Origin: Coniferiporia sulphurascens
Lineage: Eukaryota; Basidiomycota; Agaricomycetes; Hymenochaetales; Hymenochaetaceae
Assembly: GCA_002794785.1 (NCBI GenBank)
Contig: NBBA01000025.1
Location: 186,001-250,000 of the forward strand
DNA: 64,000 nucleotides
Direction: 5' to 3'
Both the position numbers and the translations under genes were made by a program. The stretch's first letter is position 1, and every line of letters begins with the position of its first letter. The notes beneath the pieces are model-generated. The model ran no database searches and had not been told where the DNA came from. It saw only the letters and a list, made by a program, of their open reading frames with translations. This document shows, piece after piece, positions 12,910 to 24,545 of this stretch.

Positions 12910-13615
12910 ACAACCACCCCCCATGGCCCATGCAGTTGACCACCCACATCCTCAGCAGCTGCAGCACTTTCCACTCATGGATATGACGTGTATGGCCACC
13001 CTGGGACCCTCTCCCCATCCACCACTCAGAGTGGGCTGACGAAAACTGCCTCCTGGTTCTGCGCTGCTGGCTAAAGCTAACGGGGCACCTTAACCGCCTC
13101 TCTGACCACGCCGCAGGCACCATACGGCTATCTTTTGCCGCTATGGACCTGGATGGACACCCAACCAACGAAGACATGGACTTGGACCTCCTATGGGAGT
13201 ACATGCATTGTATGCTCGGACCTCGGACCCAGGACTCGGACCCAGCCCTTTTGGAGCTATCAGGTATGCTCCCTCCCTTTCCTTCTGAATAGTGCCTGTC
13301 TTTTGAATTCCCCATGATATGTCCCAGCCGGTGCTCTCACCCTCCCTTTCCAGTTCTAAGCTTCTTACTTTAACCTGCCCTTACCTGCCTGGTTTGTTTG
13401 TAGCGATATGTATCCCTCTCTCTCCTTTCTTTTACACATAATAGGGACTCTCCACACTTCAGCACCCTTCTGGGAGCAGAGCCCCCACCCAGTTTTGTGC
13501 GATGCACAATGACAGGCGCCTCTGTTGTTATGTAGTTAGGGCCCCCCCTTTGGGGGGGCAGCTTGTAATTATGTAATACTGCAGGAATAATAAATTTAAA
13601 AAAAATTTAAAAAAA

Positions 13616-14193
13616 GTGGGGCTTAAAGGTTAGGCCTGGATCCCACCAGATCCCAAGCCACCACAGTGGACAGGAGGGTCGGATGAGGGTGTTAGGGTCG
13701 ATTTGGATCCTGGCGGTGTCCCAGCCATGATAGCCAACTCTGCGCTGAGGTGGATGAAAGTGGAGTGCCTCTGTTTTGGTGGCTTTGATGTTGAGACCGA
13801 TGTCACCAAAGAGGCCGTCGAGTTGGTGATATGCGTCTGCCAGGCAGTGGCAGTTGGATGCTACTGAGGGGCCAACACATATTAGTAGATGGTCATCAAC
13901 ATATGCGAGTGCCGTGGTGCCGGCTTGGTGGAAGCACTGGAGGACCACACCCACAAAGATTGTTGATAGGATGGGGGAGATGGGCGATCCTTGAGGGGTG
14001 CCGAAGTCGGGTTTGGGGGCAGTTGGGAGGGTGGTGCCGTCGAAGGCGACTGCAACCCGCCTGTCCATCATGAAGGAGAGACACCAATCCACCATGTCAG
14101 GCAGGCACTGGAGCTCCAACAGTTGCCAGTGGAGGAGGCGGGGGTGTACTGAGTCAAAGAAACCCTGAATGTCGACTGCTAAGACCGAGCACC
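13616..14193 (-). pseudogene. LINE-B RT fragment (B-1)
   Basis: Open minus-strand reading frame of about 190 codons covering RT from VLAVDIQGFFDS through AYVDDHLL to WWDPGLTFKPH. Residues such as TEALHFHPP and GLTFKPH place it in the LINE-B subfamily, unlike LINE-A (TECLHFHPP, GLSFKPH). Its 3' side is cut exactly at the L3 tail and its 5' side is fused to plus-strand ORF1 sequence near 14193. It has no internal stop, unlike most neighbours. Confidence 0.85.
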
Positions 14194-15107
14194 CCACCTC
14201 CTATGCCCAGGTAGCTGCCACAGCAGCCCCCCCAACATCCACCAACCCTACCCCAGTGGCACCAGCTGCTGGGGCAGTCATCAACCTGGCACAGAAGAAG
14301 AAGAAGAAGTGCACATGGCAGGTGCCCCAACACTGGTCCTATCACTGGTCACCGGCCTCTCGGCACACCTCCAGAAACCTGCCATGGTCCTCACAAAAAT
14401 AGCATGTGATTTCTTTGCCTCTCTCCCCACTGTGGACCAAGTCATGGTCCTCTCCTCTTCATTTAATGTGAAGGGAAACCTTGTGACCATGTTCGAACAG
14501 CGACCCCACTCGGCTAACCCTTCCACAGCCATGATCATTGACCAGCATGCAGAAGCATTTTCACACCACATGCGCGACAGGTGCACCACCAAAGGGGCCG
14601 AGGCCCCTGAGGTATTCCAACTGACCCCCTCCCATGTTCAGTCCAGGTCCTCCTTGCAGATTTCAATGGTACCCTGCAAGGACTACCACTTCGGCCAGAA
14701 TGAGCACACCATCTCCAAGGCCATCTTCCTGGCCGAAGTCACCAACAACCCATCACTTTGCCTCCTGGACTTCATCATCACCCCCCACTTTGCTGCAACC
14801 CCTGAACACCTGCCCTCTCTGAGTAAGTGCCCGGTTGCCTTCTCCTTTGTTGATCCCAACAGGTCCATCCGCAAGCGCCTTCCCAAGCGCCCATGGGTCT
14901 GGCTCTTTGGATCCTCCCTCCACCTCTCCATCCCTCCTGTCCGCCCCAGCCTCACCCAATGTGAGCGCTGCCAAGGCCTCGGACATGGAACCAAGGGGTG
15001 CCATGCCCAAGCCTGCTGTGCCGACTCCCTCCCCCCAACCTCATGGTCAGTCCTCGGAACTGCCTCTCATGGCACCAACATCCTCACTGTGGAAATCCGA
15101 TCCTCCC
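14193..15107 (+). pseudogene. LINE-D ORF1 fused in frame to ORF2 endonuclease by an internal deletion
   Basis: ORF1-like sequence of a fourth subfamily (D): a proline/alanine linker with a lysine run, a conserved core (FASLPTVDQVMVLSSSFN), and the first zinc knuckle CERCQGLGHGTKGC near 14960-15000. Right after CCAD the frame continues into an ORF2 endonuclease segment (LPPTSWSVLGTASHGT, near 15028-15090), so the rest of ORF1 and the ORF2 start are deleted. The core frame runs open from about 14309 to the B-2 tail at 15108. Confidence 0.75.
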
Positions 15108-17331
15108 TTTTTTTTTTTTCTTTTTTTAAAAAATTATTCCTGCAGTATTACATAATTACAAGCTGCCCCCCCAAAGGGGGGGCCCTAACTACATAACAAC
15201 AGAGGTGCCTGTCATTGTGCAATGCATGAAACTGGGTGGGGGCCCTGCTCCCCGAAGGGTGCCAAAGTGTGAAGGGCCCCTATTAGCACATAGCTGGAAG
15301 TGAAGAGGGAGGAATACATATCACTATGGCAATACCAAATGGACGAGGGCAGGCAAAGGGGGTAGCTTAGAATGGAGAAAGGGAGGGTGAGAGCACCGGC
15401 CGAGACATACGATTAGGAGTCCGAAAGGCGGTCACGGTTCAGAGTGGAAGGGTGGGAGCATACCTGAGAGCTCCAAGAGAGCCGGGTCCGAGTCCTGGGT
15501 CGGGGTCCGAGCATACAACACATGTAGTCCCTGAGGAGGTCCAGGTCCATATCCTCATCAGTAGGGTGGCTGTCTAGTTCCATCACGGCAAAAGCCAGGC
15601 AGATGGTGCCTGCGGTTCTGTCTGAGAGGCGGTTCAGATGCCCCATCAGCCTAAGCCAACGGCACAGAACTGGGATAAGGTTTTCCTCAGCCCACTCTGA
15701 GTGGTGGGCTGGGAGGGGGATTTTGGCTGGCCAGATGCACTGAATCCAGGGTCAGAACATGGTACACCCTCCTAAGATGTGGGCGGTCATCTGCACTGGC
15801 CATGGTGGGTGGTTATTCCACCTGCAGTGGGAGATCAGGCCATGCCTGCATCGGTAAGCTGAGTCGAAGCTCAGCCAGTAACCCCCATAGGGACCGGTGC
15901 GACAGAGGACTTGTGCTACTGCAGAGAGGTGGTGGCGAGGGTGGTCTGTGGAGTGGATGAGCAGCTTCCGTGGGCGACGGGAGGGGATGCCGTGCACAGC
16001 CAAGTATTTATCGGCGGTGGAGGCTAGAGGGTGGGCTAGGGATAGCATCCACCTTTTGACCAAGGTCTTGGTGGCCACTTCCTTGAGAGCGGATATGGAG
16101 GGCGCAAGTTGTGAGGGGGGGAGCTCCGTGGCAAGTTTCGCTTCGTCATTGGCCCATTCATTTCCAGGGACATCCAAGTGTCCTGGGCACCACACGAAAT
16201 GGATGGTGAGGCCTGGATGCGAGTCCAGAAGCGTCTCAACCCCCACCTTCCAAAGGTGGAGGAGGTGGGCGCTGGGAATGGCAGCCCAGCTGTGGAAAAG
16301 GTTGAGTGCCATCAGCGAATCGGACAGAAAGAACAAGTCCAATGCGACCAGCAGGTGGGTGTGGAGGCGGTGCACGGCCCAGCCAGGGGTGGTGGCGAGA
16401 GAGAAGATTTCCACGTCCATGGCTGTGGCACATGTGGGGGAGGCCAGTTGGCGAGACCGCAGTTTGGTTAGGCTGAGCATAGTGCAGATGGCGGATCCTG
16501 AGGCTGTTCCAATGTGAGAGCCATCAGTGAAGACCTGGAGGTGGGGGGTGGTGCTGAGGTCTAGTGTGGCATGAACGAACTCTTCGCGTGTGTCGCCTGT
16601 GACCAGGAGGGAGGGGAGGGTGAAGGTGACCCATCCGCCTGTAAAGGCCAGGGGATCCGTCCAGGGGGGTGCATGTATGCAGGGACTGGTTGTACCCGAG
16701 GGACTCGGACCTGCAGAGAAAGGGAAAAAGGTCTATTAGTTACATTGTGAAAATGCTTGTGGCCGATAGAGTGGGGGGTGTGCCATAGGCATAGGGAATG
16801 GGATGTTTTTAGATATTCAAAGTAAAAAGAAAGGGGAGGGACTGAGCATAGAAAATTAGTTGAGAAAGGTGAAGTGCCCTTATAGATGCCTAGTATCCAC
16901 TGGCAGGCCGTGTTTTGCATGGACTGGAGGCAGTTTATGAGGGTTTTTTGGCAGCGGCCATGGTACCAGACTGGGGCACCCCACACTAAGACGGAGCAGA
17001 CACGGCTGGTGTATAGTCGCTGGAGGAGGAGGGCCGATACTCTGTGTTCCATGTTACCTAGGATGCGGAGGGCGGCAAGGGTGGAGAGCCCCTTAGAGTG
17101 CATTCGCTCTACATGAGGCTTGAAGGTCAGGCCTGGGTCCCACCAAATCCCAAGCCACCAAAGTGGGCGGGATGGTTGGATGAGGGTGTTGGGGTCGATT
17201 TGGATCCCAGCGGTGTCCCAGCCCTGATAGCCAATTCTGCGCCAAGGTGGGTGAAAGTGGAGTGCCTCTGTTTTGGCAGCCTCAATGTTGAGACCGATGT
17301 TGCCAAAGAGGCCATCGAGTTGGTGATATGC
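15108..17331 (-). mobile_element. LINE-B copy B-2, 5' truncated
   Basis: Minus-strand LINE with T-rich tail complement at 15108-15140, a 3' UTR with the conserved hairpins (G7/C7 stem near 15166-15185), RNase H and the C-terminal half of RT. It is truncated at 17331 within RT (LFG..GLNIEAAKTEALHF). No matching target duplication was found at the two ends. Confidence 0.85.
15432..17331 (-). pseudogene. LINE-B ORF2 C-terminal part of B-2
   Basis: Encodes the RT thumb region, RNase H (SDSLMALNLFHSW, GNEWANDEAK) and the terminal motif HGLISHCRWNNHPPW...HILGGC. Frameshifts lie near 16640 (HPPGRIPW) and near 15500, and a TGA follows CTMF near 15750. Stop expected at 15432-15434. The fold is complete from RNase H onward, but reading is broken, so this is a dead copy. 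Confidence 0.82.
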
Positions 17332-17651
17332 CTTGTGTCAAGTGCAGTGAGATGAAAACTAACTTGCCAGAGGCAATCACACTGAGTCCAGTGGTGAGTG
17401 TACAAGATAGGGGACACCACCACTGGGCTGCCGCTTTCTAGCTACGATTACATAATGCAGATCATGACTAATATGGAAAGCAAAGCTTCGGCACAAAACA
17501 ACTAAGTCTACAGTGTCAATCAGTGGACGCAAAAATAAAGAAAAATGGGGGAATAATATAAGAGACCATGGGCTATCTAATGACAGTAAAATCCAGTCTC
17601 AATACTTCCACCTGATCCTGGCAGTCCCAGACTTCCAGGATCACAACCAAA
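17332..17651. other. Non-coding stretch after copia pol (3' UTR or LTR remnant)
   Basis: 320 bp between the B-2 truncation point and the copia pol stop. It lies downstream of pol on the minus strand, where a 3' UTR and the 3' LTR would be expected. A purine run (ATGGGGGAATAATATAAGAG, minus-strand reverse equivalent near 17545) could mark a polypurine tract, but I could not define an LTR because no second copy is present. Confidence 0.4.
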
Positions 17652-19137
17652 TCACAGACCAAGTAACTGCCGCAAATCCTGAACCTTCAGCCGACCAAGC
17701 GGCTTAGTGAGCAAGTCTGCAGGCATGTCATTTGTCTGCAAGTGCTTGAGTTGAATCAAGCCAGCCTCAACCTGGTCTCTCAACCAATAGAAGCGCAAGT
17801 CAAGATGCTTCATCCAACCATGGTGCTCAGGGTTGTTGGCCACAGTGATCGCAGACTGATTATCAACAAACAGGGTGGAAGCGCCATTTAAGTCATAGCC
17901 AAACTCAGTCAACAAATTGCACAACCAAATCATCTCCTGACCAGCTGATACAGCAGAGACATACTCCGCTTCAGTGGTGGAAAGAGTGGCAATTGTCTGA
18001 AGTTTGCTAGACCAGCTGATCACTCCAGTCCCCATCTTGATCACCATCCCACTAGTGGATCGCCTATCATCCCTATTGCCTCCATGGTCAGCATCACAGT
18101 AGCTGGTGAACATCTCAGTCTGAGAGGGGTCAGGCGCATAAGACAGCTTGATATCCTTGGTACCCTGGAGATAGCACAGCAGATGCTTTGCCGCTTTCCA
18201 GTGTGCAGGACTAGGATTAGAGCTGAAGCGACCAAGAACTCCCACCGCATAAGAGATATCTGGCCTGGTACAGACAGCCAAGTACATCAGAGAGCCGACA
18301 AGCTGGGAGTAAGGGTAGGAGTGCATTGCATCCTTGTCCTTCTCAGACTGGGGTGACTGCTCCTTAGACAATCGCGCACTAGGATCCATGGGAGTATCCA
18401 CAGGAGAGCAGTCTGACATCCCAAAATGTTCCAACATGTCAACAATGTACTGGCGCTGAGAAAGAGTAAGAAGTCACTGAGTCCGGTCCTGCTCAATATG
18501 GACACCAAGCAAGAAGGTAGTAGGGCCAAGGTCACAAAGCTTGAAGTGCTTTCACAAATCTTCAACAACTCCAAGTGCCTGGTTGACATTCTTTGCTGCA
18601 ATCATCATGTCATCGACATAGGCAGGAACAATGATGTGCACATCATCCCTTTTGAATACCCAGATGGAATTGTCACAGCGAACCCGATGAAAACCCAGAG
18701 CCTGGAAAGTGGAGTCCAGCTTCTTATACCACTGCCTACCCGCCTGCTTTAGGCCATAGATCGACTTGACCAGCTTCAATGCCTGCCCTTGACCCGGCTT
18801 CCCAAGCCCCAACTGCTCATAGCCCTCAGGGATGTCCATAAACACTTCATGCTCCATATCTCCATTAAGGAAGGCGCTCGAAATGTCCACAGAGACAACC
18901 TCTAGGTCCTCAAGTGCAACAATGGCCAGGATCGCACACAATGCAGCCCACTTTGCAGTAGGTGAAAAGGTTTGATCAAAATCAAGACCAGGTCACTGAG
19001 AAAAACCCTTTGCCACTAGACAAACTTTGTAGCACTCAATAGAGCCATCCTGCTTGCACTTCAGCTTGAACACCCATCAGTTCCCAACAGGCTTACGCCC
19101 ATCAGGAAGCCGCTCCAGGGTCCAAGTACCATTCTGA
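17652..19137 (-). pseudogene. Copia pol: reverse transcriptase and RNase H
   Basis: Reads QNGTWTLERLPDG, WVFKLK, VVSVDISSAFLNGDM (catalytic D), YVDDMMIAA (catalytic DD, near 18618-18640), SQ.QYIVDMLEHFGM, then RNase H with YCDADHGG near 18085, STTEAEY near 17965 and the terminal LDLRFYWLRDQVEAG...DMPADLLTKPL block, ending at TGA 17652-17654. In-frame TGA codons occur in the RT (for example near 19078, 18995, 18555 and 18478), each fitting a CGA arginine. No host function. Confidence 0.9.
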
Positions 19138-19144
19138 AGTAAGG
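19138..19144. repeat. Target-site duplication AGTAAGG (left) of the TIR transposon
   Basis: AGTAAGG at 19138-19144 is repeated at 24130-24136. In the reconstructed copia RT it occurs once. The base next to it differs between the two sides, so an 8-bp duplication with one substitution is also possible. Confidence 0.8.
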
Positions 19145-19310
19145 CACCAGTGCTAACCAATATGCTAGTACCCAAGCCTGTAATTACTGTGTTTGAGTAA
19201 TCACACCTGGCCAGTAAGTTACTGGGGTGGCTGGAACTGCCCATATTGGGCCTTTAGTCAGTTGGCTTGCCTCTGTCAGTGCCCATGGCATCCTGGCAGG
19301 GCAGGAGCTT
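19145..19310. repeat. Left terminal inverted repeat
   Basis: Outer 30 bp (19145-19174) match the right end in inverted form at most positions. A 35-36 bp insertion follows (about 19175-19209), itself containing the inverted pair TGTAATTACT / AGTAATCACA. Homology to the right arm resumes at GCCAGT (19210) and, with further gaps, reaches about 19310. Confidence 0.7.
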
Positions 19311-20018
19311 GGCCAAATAGGCTCGGCAGGGTCTAGTACTTAGTGTTTCAGGACCATCAAGGGCCCTGGTAGCTCCTGGTGGCCACTGTCAGCTATTTGC
19401 TCACTAACTACAGGTGCGCTCAGTAGTGGTGCCATTTAGCTCGCGCCCACCAGCCGCTGCCGCTTGCTTACCATCGCTGTCATGCGCCTCCTGCCCGTCT
19501 GTGCCATGCTGCCCGATCCGCTGCTCACACCCAAAAAATAAAAATAAATAAAACAGTAGATACAAAAAATATGCCCCTCCTGGGCCCCCCACCACTGTAC
19601 ATGCCTACCCACCCTCTGGCACTGTAGCAGCAGCTATTGCACATGCGCCCAGCAATGCTGGCATGCACACGCTTGCCACCACTACTGCACACACTTACAT
19701 TGCTCAGCGGCACAAGCATGGTGGGCATGATGTTCCCCCCCTTCACTGTCGCACAGAGCATATGCGACACAGGAAGGGGAGGAATTCGTGTCCCCCATCG
19801 ATGTTGCCATCATCATCGTTGCCACACCACCTGCACGGTAAGCAAGGTGTGCTGCCCCCCCTCCAGTCGCTGTTGGCGTTTGCAAGTGCATATGCGGGTA
19901 CAGTGCGGTGCCCCGCCGCCACCGACTACGATGTCAGCAATGCCCGATTATCGAGCATCCTCTGGCTCGCTCATGCTGGCCCTGCCCTCCCACACCCTCG
20001 CCCAAGAAGCCCCCATTG
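19311..20018. other. Internal transposon DNA, no recognised gene
   Basis: GC-rich, with many GCAxxxGCA-type short repeats and an A-rich patch near 19530-19565. ORFs overlap on both strands but have low-complexity composition. I see no domain. Confidence 0.5.
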
Positions 20019-20618
20019 ATGGCCAAGGTTGCCGGACTTGACAGCAGCTCCGAGCTCTCAGAGCTCACAGAAGACGAACAGGATGGAAGCTGCACCATGA
20101 CTCATAGCGACACACCTGAGGCCAGCAGATACATTGCCAAGAAGAGCAACGGTATTGTGCCCGAGCCCATGTGGAATTGGGCCTACAAGACCCCCAGCAG
20201 GAAGGCCACTGACAGTGAAGAGCCTGCCAGTGCCATCTCCAAGAACTCAAACCATGGTCTTGATGCCCTTGCTCATGCCTCCAAGAATCCCGACAATGTG
20301 GATGACGAACACAATGATGGCCAGACCCCATCGTGCCAGCCAGCGCCAGGCGCTGATGACAGTGGCAAAAGACTTGTTGATTAAGACTCTGATGACGAAG
20401 ACACGGATGCCGCTGAAAATCCCCTCCCATCAGCTATTCCTCTGCCTAAAGACAACACCCACGACTTGTCTATGGCGCTCATCGAGGAAGATGATGGTGA
20501 TGATGAGTCGGGCTGGGTTGAGCCTGAGGTCGAGTCTGAAGAGGATGATCCACTTACCAACAATGAAGAGTCTAATGCTGCTTCAGTCGTAGTCCCCACC
20601 GCAGAGGGCAGAGGGTAG
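20019..20618 (+). pseudogene. Acidic hypothetical protein, one internal TAA
   Basis: ATG at 20019 opens a 200-codon frame to TAG 20616-20618, interrupted only by TAA at 20382-20384. The product is rich in Ser, Glu and Asp, with SSSELSELTEDEQ near the start, IVPEPMWNWAYK near residue 45 and a C-terminal run of acidic clusters. The frame could extend upstream to 19908. The acidic, Ser-rich N-terminus resembles many uncharacterised mushroom proteins (an impression, not a search result). It could be transposon-encoded or another captured host piece. No catalytic motif. Confidence 0.5.
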
Positions 20619-22866
<2,248 letters not shown>

Positions 22867-23078
22867 TCCTGTCCTCAGAGCCTGTCGACTCTTTACACGA
22901 AGCCATGTGTGGGACGGTAGTGTGGCCGAGCACAACCCCAGGCAGAGGCAGGACTGCCTGTGGACAGCGATGGCGATAGCGATGTGGTAGTCCACATGTG
23001 TAGGTGAAATGGGTGACGTGCCCTGGCTCCAGTGCGTTTAATTGTTTATTGAGAGTTGTTCATCTAATCTTTTTACAG

Positions 23079-23173
23079 AGATGCAAAAGGCGACATTGTG
23101 GAGGCTGTCTCTATTGTTGAGACTCCAACCATGAATGTCGTAGGAGTAGCTGGCTATGTCAAGGCGTCCGCGA
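23079..23173 (+). pseudogene. Captured ribosomal protein L3 exon fragment
   Basis: The frame starting after an acceptor-like TTTTTACAG (ends 23078) reads DAKGDIVEAVSIVETP, then TMNVVGVAGYVK. This matches the uL3 segment around VEAV.I.ETPPM.VVGV.GYV known from eukaryotic L3 proteins. Similarity stops after GYVK, near 23165-23173. The preceding CTAAT and pyrimidine tract (23063-23078) look like an intron 3' end carried along with the exon. Identity is from motif recall, not a search. Confidence 0.65.
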
Positions 23174-24000
23174 CTGCGAATGCCACGTGTGCACATGATG
23201 ATGACAACAACAACAAAGACTGCCACCCGTGTGCATCGACAAATGGTGTGTCCACATCCACCAGTGCGTGCCCAAGCAACGTCATCATCACCACAATCAA
23301 GGACCAGTGCGCGACTCTCAACAGGAAGGGCTGCAATGTCGAATGGTGCATCCTTGACCATGAGCGTGCACCTGTCACCACCGTGGCCAAGCTTGATGAG
23401 GTGCGTGATTCTTGACAGGAAAAACCGCAAGAAGAACCCAACTATGGCAAAGGCCCCCATCCACCCTCTTTGACGTTGACCACATGTGCACACATCTTGA
23501 CAATGGCTGCGACAGCACAAAGGTCCCCTTCACCTGTGCATGGTGGTGGTGAGGGCGGCAGCATCGGCAGCATCGGCATATGCAGACGTGATGGTGCATG
23601 CAGGGGCGGCAGCGGCGATAGTGTATGCAGGGGGTGGGGGCAGTGGGAGCGGCAGTGCTCCTTTTTTGTAATTTATTCTATTTTTATTAATTTTTTTTGT
23701 GGCAAAAATGACGGGTGAGAATTGCACAAGCAGAGGGCGGGAAGCGCGTGAATGGCGGGTGGGAAGTGTGCAAACAGCAGGCGGGGGAGCTGTGTGAACA
23801 GCGCATGATAAGGGCGTGTGAAAGATGGGAGAGTGGGTGAGCAAGCACTGTGCGGCAATGAGTGGTGAGTGTGGTGCGGCCAGGCATGTGCCACAGGCTA
23901 CATCAAGGGTCTGGTCCCTGTCAGGGACCGTGCCCCTTCCTAATTAGGCCCATGGCGGGCAGGCACCGACCCCGATGGCAGTGCCACCCTTATTGGGAAG
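23174..24000. other. Internal transposon DNA, no recognised gene
   Basis: Contains possible further host-derived pieces (a frame reading KNRKKNPTMAK near 23420-23450) that I cannot identify, then GC-rich low-complexity DNA with repeated GGCAGCATCGGC-like units and a T-rich patch at 23664-23700. Confidence 0.4.
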
Positions 24001-24129
24001 GTCCCTATCCCTGCCGGGGTGCCGCACTGCTGACTAAGGCTCAGCCATAGCCCCAGAGGCCAAATATGGGAGCTTCAGCCACCCTACCTAGCCACTGGCT
24101 GGGTACCAACATATTGGTTGGCACAGCTC
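23970..24129. repeat. Right terminal inverted repeat
   Basis: Outer 30 bp at 24100-24129. Inner matches to the left arm include the complements of GGGTGGCTG (near 24080) and of GGCAGGG (near 24010). It lacks the 35-36 bp insertion found in the left arm. Confidence 0.7.
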
Positions 24130-24136
24130 AGTAAGG

Positions 24137-24488
24137 AGAGAATCTCCTCATGCGCAGCCTGGATCCACTTAGCCGCATCTGGGTGCTTGAGCATGTCCTT
24201 CCAAGTCCGAGGCTCAAGACTGTGCTGGGCATGCTCTTCTGCCAACATTAGGTGCTCAAAACACTGGAAGCCTGAAACACATGTTCGCATGCTTCATCCA
24301 TTGTAAGGTGCTCATAGTCAAGGCAGTTGTCAAGTGCAAACTCCGCAGTATCCACCATCAGGACTGCATCAGACAGATGCTCAGGTATGTGTCCATCACC
24401 AATAGCCAACAGCTCCTCCTCATAGCTCTCATCACCATCACTCGCATCCTCCTCATCATCCTCATCATCCTCAGCATCGCCCTCAGCC
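24137..24488 (-). pseudogene. Copia pol: segment just before RT
   Basis: Minus-strand frames contain an acidic stretch (DAEDDEDDEEDASDGDE, 24484-24430), then HLTMDEACEHVFQA, a frameshift near 24265, then EPRTWKDMLKHPDAAKWIQA...EEILSLL, the classic lead-in to copia RT. It continues into QNGTW at 19137 once the TIR transposon is removed. Cut at 24489 by L4. Confidence 0.8.
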
Positions 24489-24545
24489 ATCCTTCTTGAC
24501 CAGTAACCACCATCATCTCACTAGTGCGGGCAGCTAAAACTCCCC

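Larger units (their letters stand above)
8167..13292 (+). pseudogene. LINE-A ORF2 of L3, split by two solo LTRs
   Basis: Starts with ATG at 8167 (MIETLSILQWN, the endonuclease N motif), followed by the QEPPW motif. TGA stops at 8404, 9886, 11455, 11713 and near 12985 all fall on CGA-type arginine positions of other copies. One inserted C near 8573 shifts the frame in the endonuclease. From 9350 to 12351 the frame is continuous apart from TGA codons and includes RT YVDD near 10759 and the RNase H boxes. The SDH motif is SNH (near 9449). Confidence 0.88.
7425..13615 (+). mobile_element. LINE-A copy L3, 5' truncated, carrying two solo LTRs
   Basis: Begins in the middle of ORF1 and runs to a normal 3' UTR and tail ending near 13615. 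Two Ty3-type solo LTRs (8792-9349 and 12352-12909) interrupt ORF2 with exact 5-bp duplications, and removing each restores the LINE sequence. The right flank is minus-strand LINE-B RT cut at its FKPH residues, so L3 probably inserted there; its original left end was lost at the L2 junction. Confidence 0.9.

Noticed and set aside
17332..17651. 3' LTR of the minus-strand copia element
   Set aside because: No TG...CA boundaries with a second copy or duplication could be found, so only a non-coding stretch is reported.
23320..23400. Possible ribosomal protein uL2 piece (ILDHERAP...VAK) in the TIR transposon
   Set aside because: The match is short and gapped, unlike the clear L3 and ubiquitin matches; not strong enough to call.
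24248..24490. Acidic minus-strand ORF as a separate small gene
   Set aside because: It leads by one frameshift into the copia pre-RT block (EPRTWKDMLKHPDAAKW), so it is copia pol.
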